NCBI GenBank assembly: GCA_964483175.1
Contig: CAZAAT010000040.1
Coordinates: 1 to 22,287 of the forward strand
Source: JAAYHC01 sp964483175
Lineage (GTDB): Bacteria; Bacillota; UBA5301
Length of the DNA stretch: 22,287 nt
Direction of reading: 5' to 3'
Below the pieces are notes generated by a model, which saw only the letters and a program-made list of their open reading frames with translations, did not search any database and was not told where the DNA came from. Both the position numbers and the translations under genes were made by a program. Positions 6,713 to 12,636 of this stretch are shown here, piece after piece; the first letter of the stretch is position 1; every line of letters starts with the position of its first letter.

Positions 6713-7243
6713 ATGAGTCAGATGGTCTCAGTAATAGCTCAATGGTTTGTCCCGATATTAGTTTTACTGGTTCTCGCGTTTGCTCAGTGGCGAAGGGTGA
6801 AAGTATTCGAAGCTTTTACCGAAGGAGCCAAGGAATCGCTTAGCGTAGCCGCATCAATCTTCCCTTTCTTATTAGCGATGTTAGTTGCGGTCGCGATTCT
6901 CCGCGCTTCAGGACTACTTGGCCTGATAGCTAGGCTATTCGGCACGGTGCTTACTCCGCTGGGAATCCCGCCGGAAGTTATACCGATGGCGCTAATGAGA
7001 CCAATCTCCGGCAGCGGTTCTTTAGGAATATTGACTGATCTGTTAAAGCAATACGGTCCCGATAGTTTGATTGGGCGTATTGCCTCAACAATGCAGGGAA
7101 GCACGGAGACCACCTTTTATGTTTTGGCAGTCTATTTTGGCTCGGTTGGCATCAGCAAATATCGTCATGCCTTGTGGGTTGGTTTATTGGCGGATCTAGC
7201 GGCATTTTTTGCTGCGGTCTGGGTATGTAAGCTGATCTTTTGA
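6713..7243 (+). CDS. spmB: Spore maturation protein B
   Basis: A 176-residue membrane protein, partner of SpmA, with the same length as Bacillus SpmB. It has hydrophobic helices at about 8-25, 43-65, 75-95 and 150-175. The conserved central stretch runs from TPLGIPPEVIPMALMRPISG through GSLGILTDLL and continues into STMQGSTETTFYVLAVYFGS. The start is supported by AAGGAG at 6699-6704, eight bases upstream inside the end of spmA. A short hairpin (TCGCCT 6678-6683 with AGGCGA 6692-6697) lies just before that RBS. The role inferred from the family is spore core dehydration and heat resistance. Confidence 0.93.
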   Translation: MSQMVSVIAQWFVPILVLLVLAFAQWRRVKVFEAFTEGAKESLSVAASIFPFLLAMLVAVAILRASGLLGLIARLFGTVLTPLGIPPEVIPMALMRPISGSGSLGILTDLLKQYGPDSLIGRIASTMQGSTETTFYVLAVYFGSVGISKYRHALWVGLLADLAAFFAAVWVCKLIF

Positions 7244-7298
7244 TAAAGGGATTTTTCGGAAAATAACGAAAATGCTTACATTTGAGGAGGCGAGATTG

Positions 7299-8717
7299 GT
7301 GCGGTCAGCCATCTCGGTTTATCTGCCTTTTTTTGTCGTCGTGCTCGGCTTAGTCGGTATCTTTTTCTTTGGAGGACTAACCTCCGTTGAGCCGTCTGCC
7401 CTAAGCAATCTCTATTTCATCCCGATTGCTGCTAGCGCGATAACTTCGTCGGCTGCCTTTGTCACTTTTACGGTTGCGGTAGCCGGATTACTTTCAAGTA
7501 TTACACTAGGCCGGGTTGATTTTGTTTTATGGACAAGTTTTGCCCTAGTTGCGTGGTTCGCTCTTTATGCTGTTTTTAAGCAGCGTGACAAGGCCAATAA
7601 AAGCTGGCATGAATATCAGCTCTTGGCGGACCAACATGTAGTCAGCCAGGAGCACTTTGATAACTATTCAACTACGCTAATTCGTAAAAATCATGAGCTC
7701 GAAAATAAGGTCACTGAATTATCGACGCTTTACGGGTTAAGCACCTCCGTTACCACAACAACCGACTTAAAAAAGATTTATCTAAAAGTTTCTGATGCGG
7801 TATCGAAGCTGTGTTCGTACGACTCTTTCGTATTTTTTGAAGCTGCTCCAACCCCGCATTCGTTGGTAGCGAAAGAGACTTCCGGTCTATTTTCACCCTG
7901 GAGGATTGGCGACATCATCCCATTTGATCATGGGTTAATCGGCCACTATTCGGCGCTAGGTCAAATGGCTTTGATCGAAGATGTCAAACAGCAAGCGCTG
8001 ACTCGGCCAACTGTTGAAGAAGAATGGTTTAAATCTCTGATGATTGTGCCGGTTTCAGTTCACGGTCAGCTGCTGGCAGTGCTTGTTTTGGCCAGAGCCG
8101 AATATCCGTCCTTTTCACGAAATGAGTTTTATATAATTCAAAGCCTTGCCTGCCAGATTGGGGCTGCTATCCATCGCAGCTTACTGTACCAACGCCTTGA
8201 AGAGATGGCGATTACCGATGAACTTACCGGGCTGTATAATCGGCGTCAATTTGAAGAGACTATGCGTCATGAATTTGCCCGGGCAGCAAGATACCAGCAG
8301 GTTCTCACCGTCGCATTGTTAGACGTAGATCACTTCAAGAACTACAATGATTCCAATGGCCATCAGGCTGGAGATAGGTTATTACAGGAGGTAGCGGCCA
8401 TTATTAGGGAGTCCATTCGTGAAGTTGATCTGGCCGCCCGTTACGGCGGCGAAGAATTTGTCCTGGTGTTTCCCAATACTACTCGGGAAGATGCTTATCG
8501 TGTTGTTGACCGTATTAGGACGCGGATCAGTGAGTTAGCTGTTCCTGGGAGCGAAGGACAACCTTTAGGCCATTTTTCGGTTAGCATTGGCTTGGCAACT
8601 TATCCATTAGATGCTGCTGATGCCGAGACTCTGGTGAACTGTGCTGACATCGCCTTATATAAAGCGAAGGAACTTGGTAGGGATAGAGTCGTCTTTTTTG
8701 AAGATGGTAACCTGTAG
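7299..8717 (+). CDS. Membrane-anchored GAF-GGDEF diguanylate cyclase
   Basis: With the chosen GTG start the protein has 472 residues. Hydrophobic N-terminal helices lie at about 7-26, 37-71 (probably two) and 75-93. A coiled-coil linker follows (about 95-145), then a GAF-like sensor domain (about 141-291) and a GGDEF domain (about 303-469). The active-site loop is GGEEF (383-387), and the inhibitory I-site RxxD is present as REVD (374-377). It should make cyclic di-GMP from GTP with product inhibition. I chose GTG 7299 because GAGGAGG (7284-7290) lies eight bases before it; TTG 7296 is also possible. The upstream in-frame ATG 7272 has no good RBS and would place GAGGAGG inside the gene. The signal sensed and the effector are unknown; no EAL or PilZ gene is nearby. 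Confidence 0.9.
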   Translation: MRSAISVYLPFFVVVLGLVGIFFFGGLTSVEPSALSNLYFIPIAASAITSSAAFVTFTVAVAGLLSSITLGRVDFVLWTSFALVAWFALYAVFKQRDKANKSWHEYQLLADQHVVSQEHFDNYSTTLIRKNHELENKVTELSTLYGLSTSVTTTTDLKKIYLKVSDAVSKLCSYDSFVFFEAAPTPHSLVAKETSGLFSPWRIGDIIPFDHGLIGHYSALGQMALIEDVKQQALTRPTVEEEWFKSLMIVPVSVHGQLLAVLVLARAEYPSFSRNEFYIIQSLACQIGAAIHRSLLYQRLEEMAITDELTGLYNRRQFEETMRHEFARAARYQQVLTVALLDVDHFKNYNDSNGHQAGDRLLQEVAAIIRESIREVDLAARYGGEEFVLVFPNTTREDAYRVVDRIRTRISELAVPGSEGQPLGHFSVSIGLATYPLDAADAETLVNCADIALYKAKELGRDRVVFFEDGNL

Positions 8718-8874
8718 ATTACTAGCCATTCTTGGATACATTTCCTTGCAGGCAGATCCGGCTCAAATCTCGAATCAACTAGTACAATCACATAGCTCCT
8801 GGGCACCCATATCATCGCAGTTAACCAATGTAACAGTCATTACAGCTTTAGTCGCAGGAAAGGTGGTAGCAATC

Positions 8875-9441
8875 ATGATTGAAGGGGAACGGGTCTATTT
8901 GCGTCCGTTAACAGAGGAGGACCTTCCAAAGGTTTTGTTGTGGAATTTAGACGAAGATCTTAGTGAGTATTTGGATAGTGAACTTCCGACCTCGCTCGAG
9001 GAATGTAAAGAATGGCATGCCCAGATGAAGAGTGACCGATATGCTCAGGTTTTTGGTATCGTATTCTATCATAATCACCTATTAATCGGCGATGTAGAAC
9101 TAATTAATATCACTTGGCGTAACGGCCATGCCGAGCTCCGCATCAGAATCGGAGAGAAAGATTTCTGGAATCAAGGCCTAGGGACAGAAACTCTCCACCT
9201 ACTCTTGGGTTATGTTTTTCACCAGCTAAAGTTAGAACGTATTTACCTTAGAGTGTACGAGACTAATAAACGGGCAATACGGTGTTACCGCAAGGCCGGT
9301 TTTTCCTTTGAAGGAAAGCTAAAAAGAAGTCGGGATTTCCCGGATGGCCATGATACAATTATCTTAATGCACATACTTAAGGCTGATTTTCTGGCACTTG
9401 AAAAACAATGGAGGAAAGATCTTTCACGTCAGGTAGGATAG
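8875..9441 (+). CDS. GNAT-family N-acetyltransferase, RimJ/RimL-like
   Basis: A 188-residue cytoplasmic protein that should transfer acetyl from acetyl-CoA to an amine. The N-terminal stretch ERVYLRPLTEEDLPKV is typical of the RimJ/RimL branch. The acetyl-CoA loop is seen as FWNQGLGTE (98-105, Q/RxxGxG type), and motif B as NKRAIRCYRKAGF (131-143). AAAGGTGG (8859-8866) lies eight bases before the ATG. The frame is open further upstream to 8641, but that part overlaps the GGDEF gene and gives a low-complexity, non-family sequence, so I rejected the longer form. The 157-base gap before it holds no clear promoter or RNA. The substrate (ribosomal protein, polyamine or antibiotic) cannot be told from sequence. 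Confidence 0.85.
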   Translation: MIEGERVYLRPLTEEDLPKVLLWNLDEDLSEYLDSELPTSLEECKEWHAQMKSDRYAQVFGIVFYHNHLLIGDVELINITWRNGHAELRIRIGEKDFWNQGLGTETLHLLLGYVFHQLKLERIYLRVYETNKRAIRCYRKAGFSFEGKLKRSRDFPDGHDTIILMHILKADFLALEKQWRKDLSRQVG

Positions 9442-9515
9442 TGTGCCTTGAATAGGTGATGGCTGACTCGCATAACCTATGGTCAGAAAGGGTTTTATGC
9501 TAGGAGGCCTCTTTT

Positions 9516-9689
9516 ATGGATTACGATTCTCACTATCGTGCCTTTCGCCAGTACGCTCGGCTGAGAAGTCAGCTAAAGGCTACTCATACTGATGTCCTGG
9601 AAAAAATAATGCTGCGTCGCCGGATGAAAAACCTGGCTGATTTTTGCATTATTCGATCAACCGACGATAGAAGGAGAAAAATCGAATAG
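9516..9689 (+). CDS. 57-residue basic protein, unknown function
   Basis: A small ORF with a strong RBS, AGGAGG (9502-9507), eight bases before the ATG. The product is very basic and predicted helical, with clusters LRSQLKA, LRRRMKNL and DDRRRK and no membrane segment or signal peptide. The spacing of LRxxL...D-VLE...L...L faintly recalls the helix-loop-helix of Spo0E-type phosphatases, but the required SxxxD signature is absent (arginines occupy that region), so I do not assign that function. A hairpin, GCATAA (9470-9475) with TTATGC (9495-9500), precedes the RBS. The gene lies 74 bases after the acetyltransferase and 47 bases before the first SLH gene. The RBS and the composition make it likely real. 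Confidence 0.6.
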   Translation: MDYDSHYRAFRQYARLRSQLKATHTDVLEKIMLRRRMKNLADFCIIRSTDDRRRKIE

Positions 9690-9702
9690 CAGAGAACATA
9701 GT

Positions 9703-9735
9703 ACCCATCTTTAAGGCGTTTTTGAGGTGATGGGT
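9703..9735 (+). promoter_or_regulatory. Leader hairpin around the ribosome binding site of the first SLH gene
   Basis: ACCCATC (9703-9709) pairs perfectly with GATGGGT (9729-9735) across a 19-base loop. The loop carries most of the Shine-Dalgarno GAGGTG (9724-9729), and the ATG follows at 9737, one base beyond the stem. Translation initiation would have to work around or open this structure. Confidence 0.4.
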
Positions 9736-9736
9736 C

Positions 9737-10339
9737 ATGAGTTACCGCAAATTATTATTATACTACCTCCTAATTGGAGGTATTTTTTTATGTTTATCAG
9801 TTCAGACGCAGGCTAATAGCATATTTACCGATATTTCCCCAGGTAGCTGGGCCTGGCCCTATGTGGAGCGATTAGAGTCGTTGGGATTGCTTGAACCTTT
9901 TACCGGTCCTGAATTTCGTGGGGAGCAAAGCGTAACCCGCTATGAACTTGCTCAAAGTCTGTATTATATGTTGGATTACATGGAAAATAATTCTGGTAGA
10001 GTAACGGCCCGGGTTGAACTGCAAAGCTATGCCCTCCAGTTTTCCGAGCAAATTGCCGATCTTGAGCACCGCCTTTCTTTGTTAGAAGCTAAGTCTCAAC
10101 TTCAGCAAATCGAGATAGATCAATTGCGCACCCAAATTGCTCAAAACGAGCAGACTCGCCTCAGCGAGATAATTATCAGCGACCCATCGCTCAGGGAATT
10201 GCCCAGATATGACCAGCGGATTAGCGAACTAGAGTCTTCTCTTTCACGGCTTGAGCAGGATGTGCAGGCTAAAAATGATCAGATCAATAAACTGTATATT
10301 GTGATTGCCCTGCTAGGAGCTACCAGTATTCTCAAGTAG
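9737..10339 (+). CDS. SLH-domain / coiled-coil / C-terminal-anchor envelope protein (Omp-alpha-like)
   Basis: A 200-residue exported protein. A signal peptide covers about residues 1-26 (after TQA). One SLH domain spans about 29-82, with FTDISPGSWAWPYVERL, EFRGEQ and the motif VTRYELA. Coiled coil covers about 95-145 and 158-185 (DLEHRLSLLEAKSQLQQIEI; ELESSLSRLEQDV). A short hydrophobic C-terminus (LYIVIALLGATSIL, 186-199) ends the chain. This is the architecture of Thermotoga maritima Omp-alpha, where the SLH end binds the wall, the coiled coil acts as a spacer and the C-terminal segment sits in the outer membrane. I infer the same wall-to-membrane tether role here. The start is supported by GAGGTG seven bases upstream. 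A terminator-like hairpin lies in codons 10-18. It is the first gene of the exbBD-tonB cluster and similar in design to the gene at 14670. Confidence 0.8.
   Translation: MSYRKLLLYYLLIGGIFLCLSVQTQANSIFTDISPGSWAWPYVERLESLGLLEPFTGPEFRGEQSVTRYELAQSLYYMLDYMENNSGRVTARVELQSYALQFSEQIADLEHRLSLLEAKSQLQQIEIDQLRTQIAQNEQTRLSEIIISDPSLRELPRYDQRISELESSLSRLEQDVQAKNDQINKLYIVIALLGATSILK
9764..9789 (+). terminator. Intrinsic-terminator-like hairpin inside the SLH gene's signal-peptide codons
   Basis: TACCTCC (9764-9770), loop TAATT, GGAGGTA (9776-9782) and then seven Ts (9783-9789) form the form of an intrinsic terminator, 27 bases after the start codon. The left arm also contains ACCTC (9765-9769), complementary to the gene's own Shine-Dalgarno GAGGT (9724-9728), so two exclusive pairings are possible. 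Whether it terminates in vivo is not known. Confidence 0.45.
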
Positions 10340-10411
10340 CTCCAGGGGAGGAAGTAATTTTACGATTGTCGAAAGTTAAATTATTAATGTAAGAGGTGGA
10401 GGTAGCAACAG

Positions 10412-11026
10412 ATGATCGAAGTGTTTAATAAAGGCGGAATTTTGATGTACCCGCTTTTATTGTGCTCAGTATTGGCTCTAGCAGTTATTATTGAACGTAT
10501 TTACTACTTTCTTGTTATCCGCGACGACCTCGATGAGGTGATGGATCGGGTAGAGAGTTCGCTCAAACAAGGGCGGGTACTCGAAGCCATGCAGGTGGCG
10601 CGGCGAGCCAGAGGACCGGTAGCAACAGTTCTGGCTGCTGCTATCGCTCACAAAGGTGAGTCCCGTCTGGTAATTGAGGATTATGTTAAACGGGCTGGTA
10701 ATGTTGAGCTATATAAATTAGAGCGCGGACTACCTCTGTTAGAAATGGTGATTTCGGTCTCACCGTTGCTAGGTTTGCTAGGCACGGTCTTTGGGATCAT
10801 GCAAAGCTTTAATGTCATGGGAGCTTTAAGTGGCGTAAACGATCCAGCAGTATTAGCTCCGGGCATTGCAGAAGCTTTGATTACTACTGCGGTGGGCCTC
10901 TCGATTGCTATTCCTGCCTCGATGATGCATGCCTTCTTCGTTCGCAAGGTCGACAAATATGTATTAGAGATGAACAATCGAGCTGTTGATATCATCAACC
11001 TGCTTTCTGAGCGGGGTGAGGACTGA
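10412..11026 (+). CDS. exbB: ExbB/TolQ/MotA-family proton channel protein
   Basis: A 204-residue inner-membrane protein with three membrane segments (about 10-34, 110-135, 150-176). The conserved ExbB/TolQ core is clear: SPLLGLLGTVFGIM (117-130) and PGIAEALITTAVGLSIAIPA (150-169). With ExbD it forms the motor that uses the proton gradient to drive a TonB- or TolA-type protein. GGAGGT (10398-10403) lies eight bases before the ATG. Its stop overlaps exbD as TGATG (11024-11028), indicating coupled translation. Whether it belongs functionally to the ExbB or TolQ side cannot be decided from sequence alone; the downstream TonB-like protein favours ExbB. The 72-base gap upstream has no convincing promoter or Fur box. 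Confidence 0.93.
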   Translation: MIEVFNKGGILMYPLLLCSVLALAVIIERIYYFLVIRDDLDEVMDRVESSLKQGRVLEAMQVARRARGPVATVLAAAIAHKGESRLVIEDYVKRAGNVELYKLERGLPLLEMVISVSPLLGLLGTVFGIMQSFNVMGALSGVNDPAVLAPGIAEALITTAVGLSIAIPASMMHAFFVRKVDKYVLEMNNRAVDIINLLSERGED

Positions 11027-11433
11027 TGTACTTTACCCGCAGATCTGGGCGTACAAGAGAGATAAATATTATTTCTCTGATTGATGTCATCTTTTTTCTG
11101 GTCATCTTTTTTATGGTCTTTACAACTTTTCGCACCGATAGCCAAGGTTTTAATTTAAACTTACCCAAGGCGGTAACCGGGGATGCCCAGGCGCAAGCTG
11201 TGCTTACCGTAACGGTTACCCAAGATGGTGCGCTTTTTGTTAAGGATAAGCGAGCTGATTCAGCTCTGATTCAGCAAGAGGTGGAGCAGTATCTAGCAGC
11301 GTACCCCCAAGGAGTAGTGATATTGCAAGCAGATGAAGCTGTGCGGTACCGTCATGTGGTGCAGGCGATGGATGCAATCCGAGCCGCTGGAGGTTATCGG
11401 ATTGCTTTGGCTGTTGAAAAGAATGCACTTTAA
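11026..11433 (+). CDS. exbD: ExbD/TolR-family biopolymer transport protein
   Basis: A 135-residue protein with a short cytoplasmic N-terminus, one membrane helix (about 16-36) and a periplasmic domain. The family hallmark SLIDVIFFLVIFFMV is present, with D20 the expected proton-carrying aspartate (equivalent to E. coli ExbD D25). The periplasmic part (about 40-135) carries FNLNLPKA and the C-terminal VVQAMDAIRAAGGYRIALAV stretch of the ExbD/TolR fold. It overlaps exbB by one base and is followed 15 bases later by the tonB-like gene. Together the three match a complete ExbB-ExbD-TonB energy-transducing unit. Confidence 0.93.
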   Translation: MYFTRRSGRTREINIISLIDVIFFLVIFFMVFTTFRTDSQGFNLNLPKAVTGDAQAQAVLTVTVTQDGALFVKDKRADSALIQQEVEQYLAAYPQGVVILQADEAVRYRHVVQAMDAIRAAGGYRIALAVEKNAL

Positions 11434-11448
11434 ACTACAGGTGAAATC

Positions 11449-12621
11449 ATGAAATCACTACGAGAGCAAAACACAAATATGTACTGGTCTCTGGGTGTCT
11501 CGGTAGTGCTGCACCTGCTCTTATTTTTATTAGCGCCCATGGTTGCTCCTGGCTTGTTCTCAGGTGACCCGTCGATAGCCACCGGAGGATATTTTGAAGT
11601 TCAGTATATTAAAGAACTTCCTGGACCAGGTACGGGTCCGGCGCAAGCGGCAATCGCTGTTGAGCCGGTGAGAAATGAACCACGAACCGTAATTGATAAG
11701 CCGGCGGTTGAGGTAGTGAAGCCCGAACCGAAACCTGAGCCGAAACCAGAACCGAAGCCTGAGCCGAAGGCGGAACCGAAACCCGAGCCAAAACCCGAGC
11801 CAAAACCTGAACCAAAGCCTGAACCGAAACCCGAGCCGAAACCCGAACTAAAGCCGGAACCAAAGCCGGAGCCAAAGCCGGAGCCAAAACCGCAACCTGA
11901 ACCTGAACCGGAGCCTGAGGCTGAGCCCGAACCCGAACCGGAACCGGAACCAACCCCGGAACCGGCGAGCGAAGATATCCCGGTAGAACCGGTAGATGCG
12001 CCGGAAACACCTACGGTTAACCCGGAAGGGCTGTTAGCCAGTGAGTACGGGGTAGAGGAGTTGGCTATCGAAGAAAAGAGTGTTCCCCCGGCGGTGGCTG
12101 AGGAGCCTGAAATTGAACAGGCAGCGGCAGAGCCTGAACCTGAACCTGAGCCGGAATCTGCGACCGCGGAGGAGGCTTCCGAGGATTTGGCTGCTGATGA
12201 TCTAATCACTCCTGAAGAAGCCGCGAGTGATGTTTCCGCTGATGATGAAATTGATGATGGTGCGCCCGATAATGGCGGTGGAATCGAAGGGAGTCCCGGT
12301 CTGGCGGTTCCGCGGGGAAGTGATTTTGTTGTAGGAGGGCCAGCACCATTAATGCCAAAAAACGTCAGCAATCAGGAATTTGCTGGTGAAGTTGACTTGG
12401 CCATTGTAGTAAGTCCAAACGCGATGAAGGCAACCGAGATCTTGGTTGAAAGAAGTTCAGGCATTACTGCTTTGGACGAGTATGTTGTCAGGTTGGTCGC
12501 GAACACGTGGACGTTTCGTAGCGAAAACACTGGTTATATTATGTACTTAACCTTTAAGTACGAGAAAGATAAACATATTGCCGAGGTTATTCATCGTAGG
12601 CTTGAATTTCTTGCACAATAA
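11449..12621 (+). CDS. tonB: TonB-like energy transducer with very long Pro/Glu/Lys linker
   Basis: A 390-residue protein. An N-terminal membrane anchor (about 12-34) carries S18 and H22 in SVVLH, spaced like the functionally important S16 and H20 of E. coli TonB. A PEPK/PEPE repeat follows (91-172), then an acidic low-complexity linker (about 173-300) and a C-terminal TonB/TolA-type domain (about 305-372; FAGEVDLAIVVSPNAMKATE then SGITALDEYVVRLVANTWTF). It is much longer than E. coli TonB (239), almost entirely because of the linker. It should couple ExbBD motion to something at or near the outer membrane. No TonB-dependent receptor is encoded here, so the partner is unknown; a TolA-like role is equally possible. 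AGGTGA (11439-11444) is the RBS. Confidence 0.85.
   Translation: MKSLREQNTNMYWSLGVSVVLHLLLFLLAPMVAPGLFSGDPSIATGGYFEVQYIKELPGPGTGPAQAAIAVEPVRNEPRTVIDKPAVEVVKPEPKPEPKPEPKPEPKAEPKPEPKPEPKPEPKPEPKPEPKPELKPEPKPEPKPEPKPQPEPEPEPEAEPEPEPEPEPTPEPASEDIPVEPVDAPETPTVNPEGLLASEYGVEELAIEEKSVPPAVAEEPEIEQAAAEPEPEPEPESATAEEASEDLAADDLITPEEAASDVSADDEIDDGAPDNGGGIEGSPGLAVPRGSDFVVGGPAPLMPKNVSNQEFAGEVDLAIVVSPNAMKATEILVERSSGITALDEYVVRLVANTWTFRSENTGYIMYLTFKYEKDKHIAEVIHRRLEFLAQ
11719..11964 (+). repeat. 12-base tandem repeat coding for PEPK/PEPE
   Basis: An imperfect tandem array with a 12-base period (CCNGARCCNAAR type) encodes about 20 four-residue units, PEPK first and then PEPE. Synonymous third positions vary between units, so it is diverged rather than freshly expanded. 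Exceptions are AEPK (near residue 108), PELK (near 132) and PQPE (near 148). It forms the extended linker of the TonB-like protein. Confidence 0.9.
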
Positions 12622-12636
12622 TTAGGAGGAAAGTAT

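Noticed and set aside
7253..7272. TTTTCG / CGAAAA inverted repeat after spmB
   Set aside because: Only 6 bp, AT-rich, no T-run; too weak to call a terminator or operator.
7272..7298. ATG 7272 as start of the diguanylate cyclase
   Set aside because: No suitable RBS precedes it, and GAGGAGG at 7284-7290 would then be inside the gene; GTG 7299 fits that RBS better.
8641..8874. Upstream extension of the acetyltransferase frame to an ATG at 8641
   Set aside because: It overlaps the end of the GGDEF gene and codes for non-family sequence; ATG 8875 has a good RBS and starts exactly where the family starts.
9504..9511. 8-bp palindrome GAGGCCTC over the RBS of the 57-residue ORF
   Set aside because: It has no loop, so a stable hairpin is unlikely, and it arises naturally from AGGAGG followed by CCTC.
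9516..9689. Spo0E-family phosphatase assignment for the 57-residue ORF
   Set aside because: Leucine spacing is suggestive but the SxxxD catalytic signature is absent.
10340..10411. Fur box or iron-type operator before exbB
   Set aside because: No GATAAT-type inverted hexamers are present; only weak AT-rich promoter-like words.
11719..11964. CRISPR-like array
   Set aside because: The 12-base repeats are in-frame codons without spacers.
11601..12371. A 256-codon open frame on the minus strand, Gly/Ser/Phe-rich
   Set aside because: It is the antisense of the PEPK/PEPE repeat and neighbouring codons of the TonB-like gene; low-complexity codons suppress stops. No RBS and no family resemblance.
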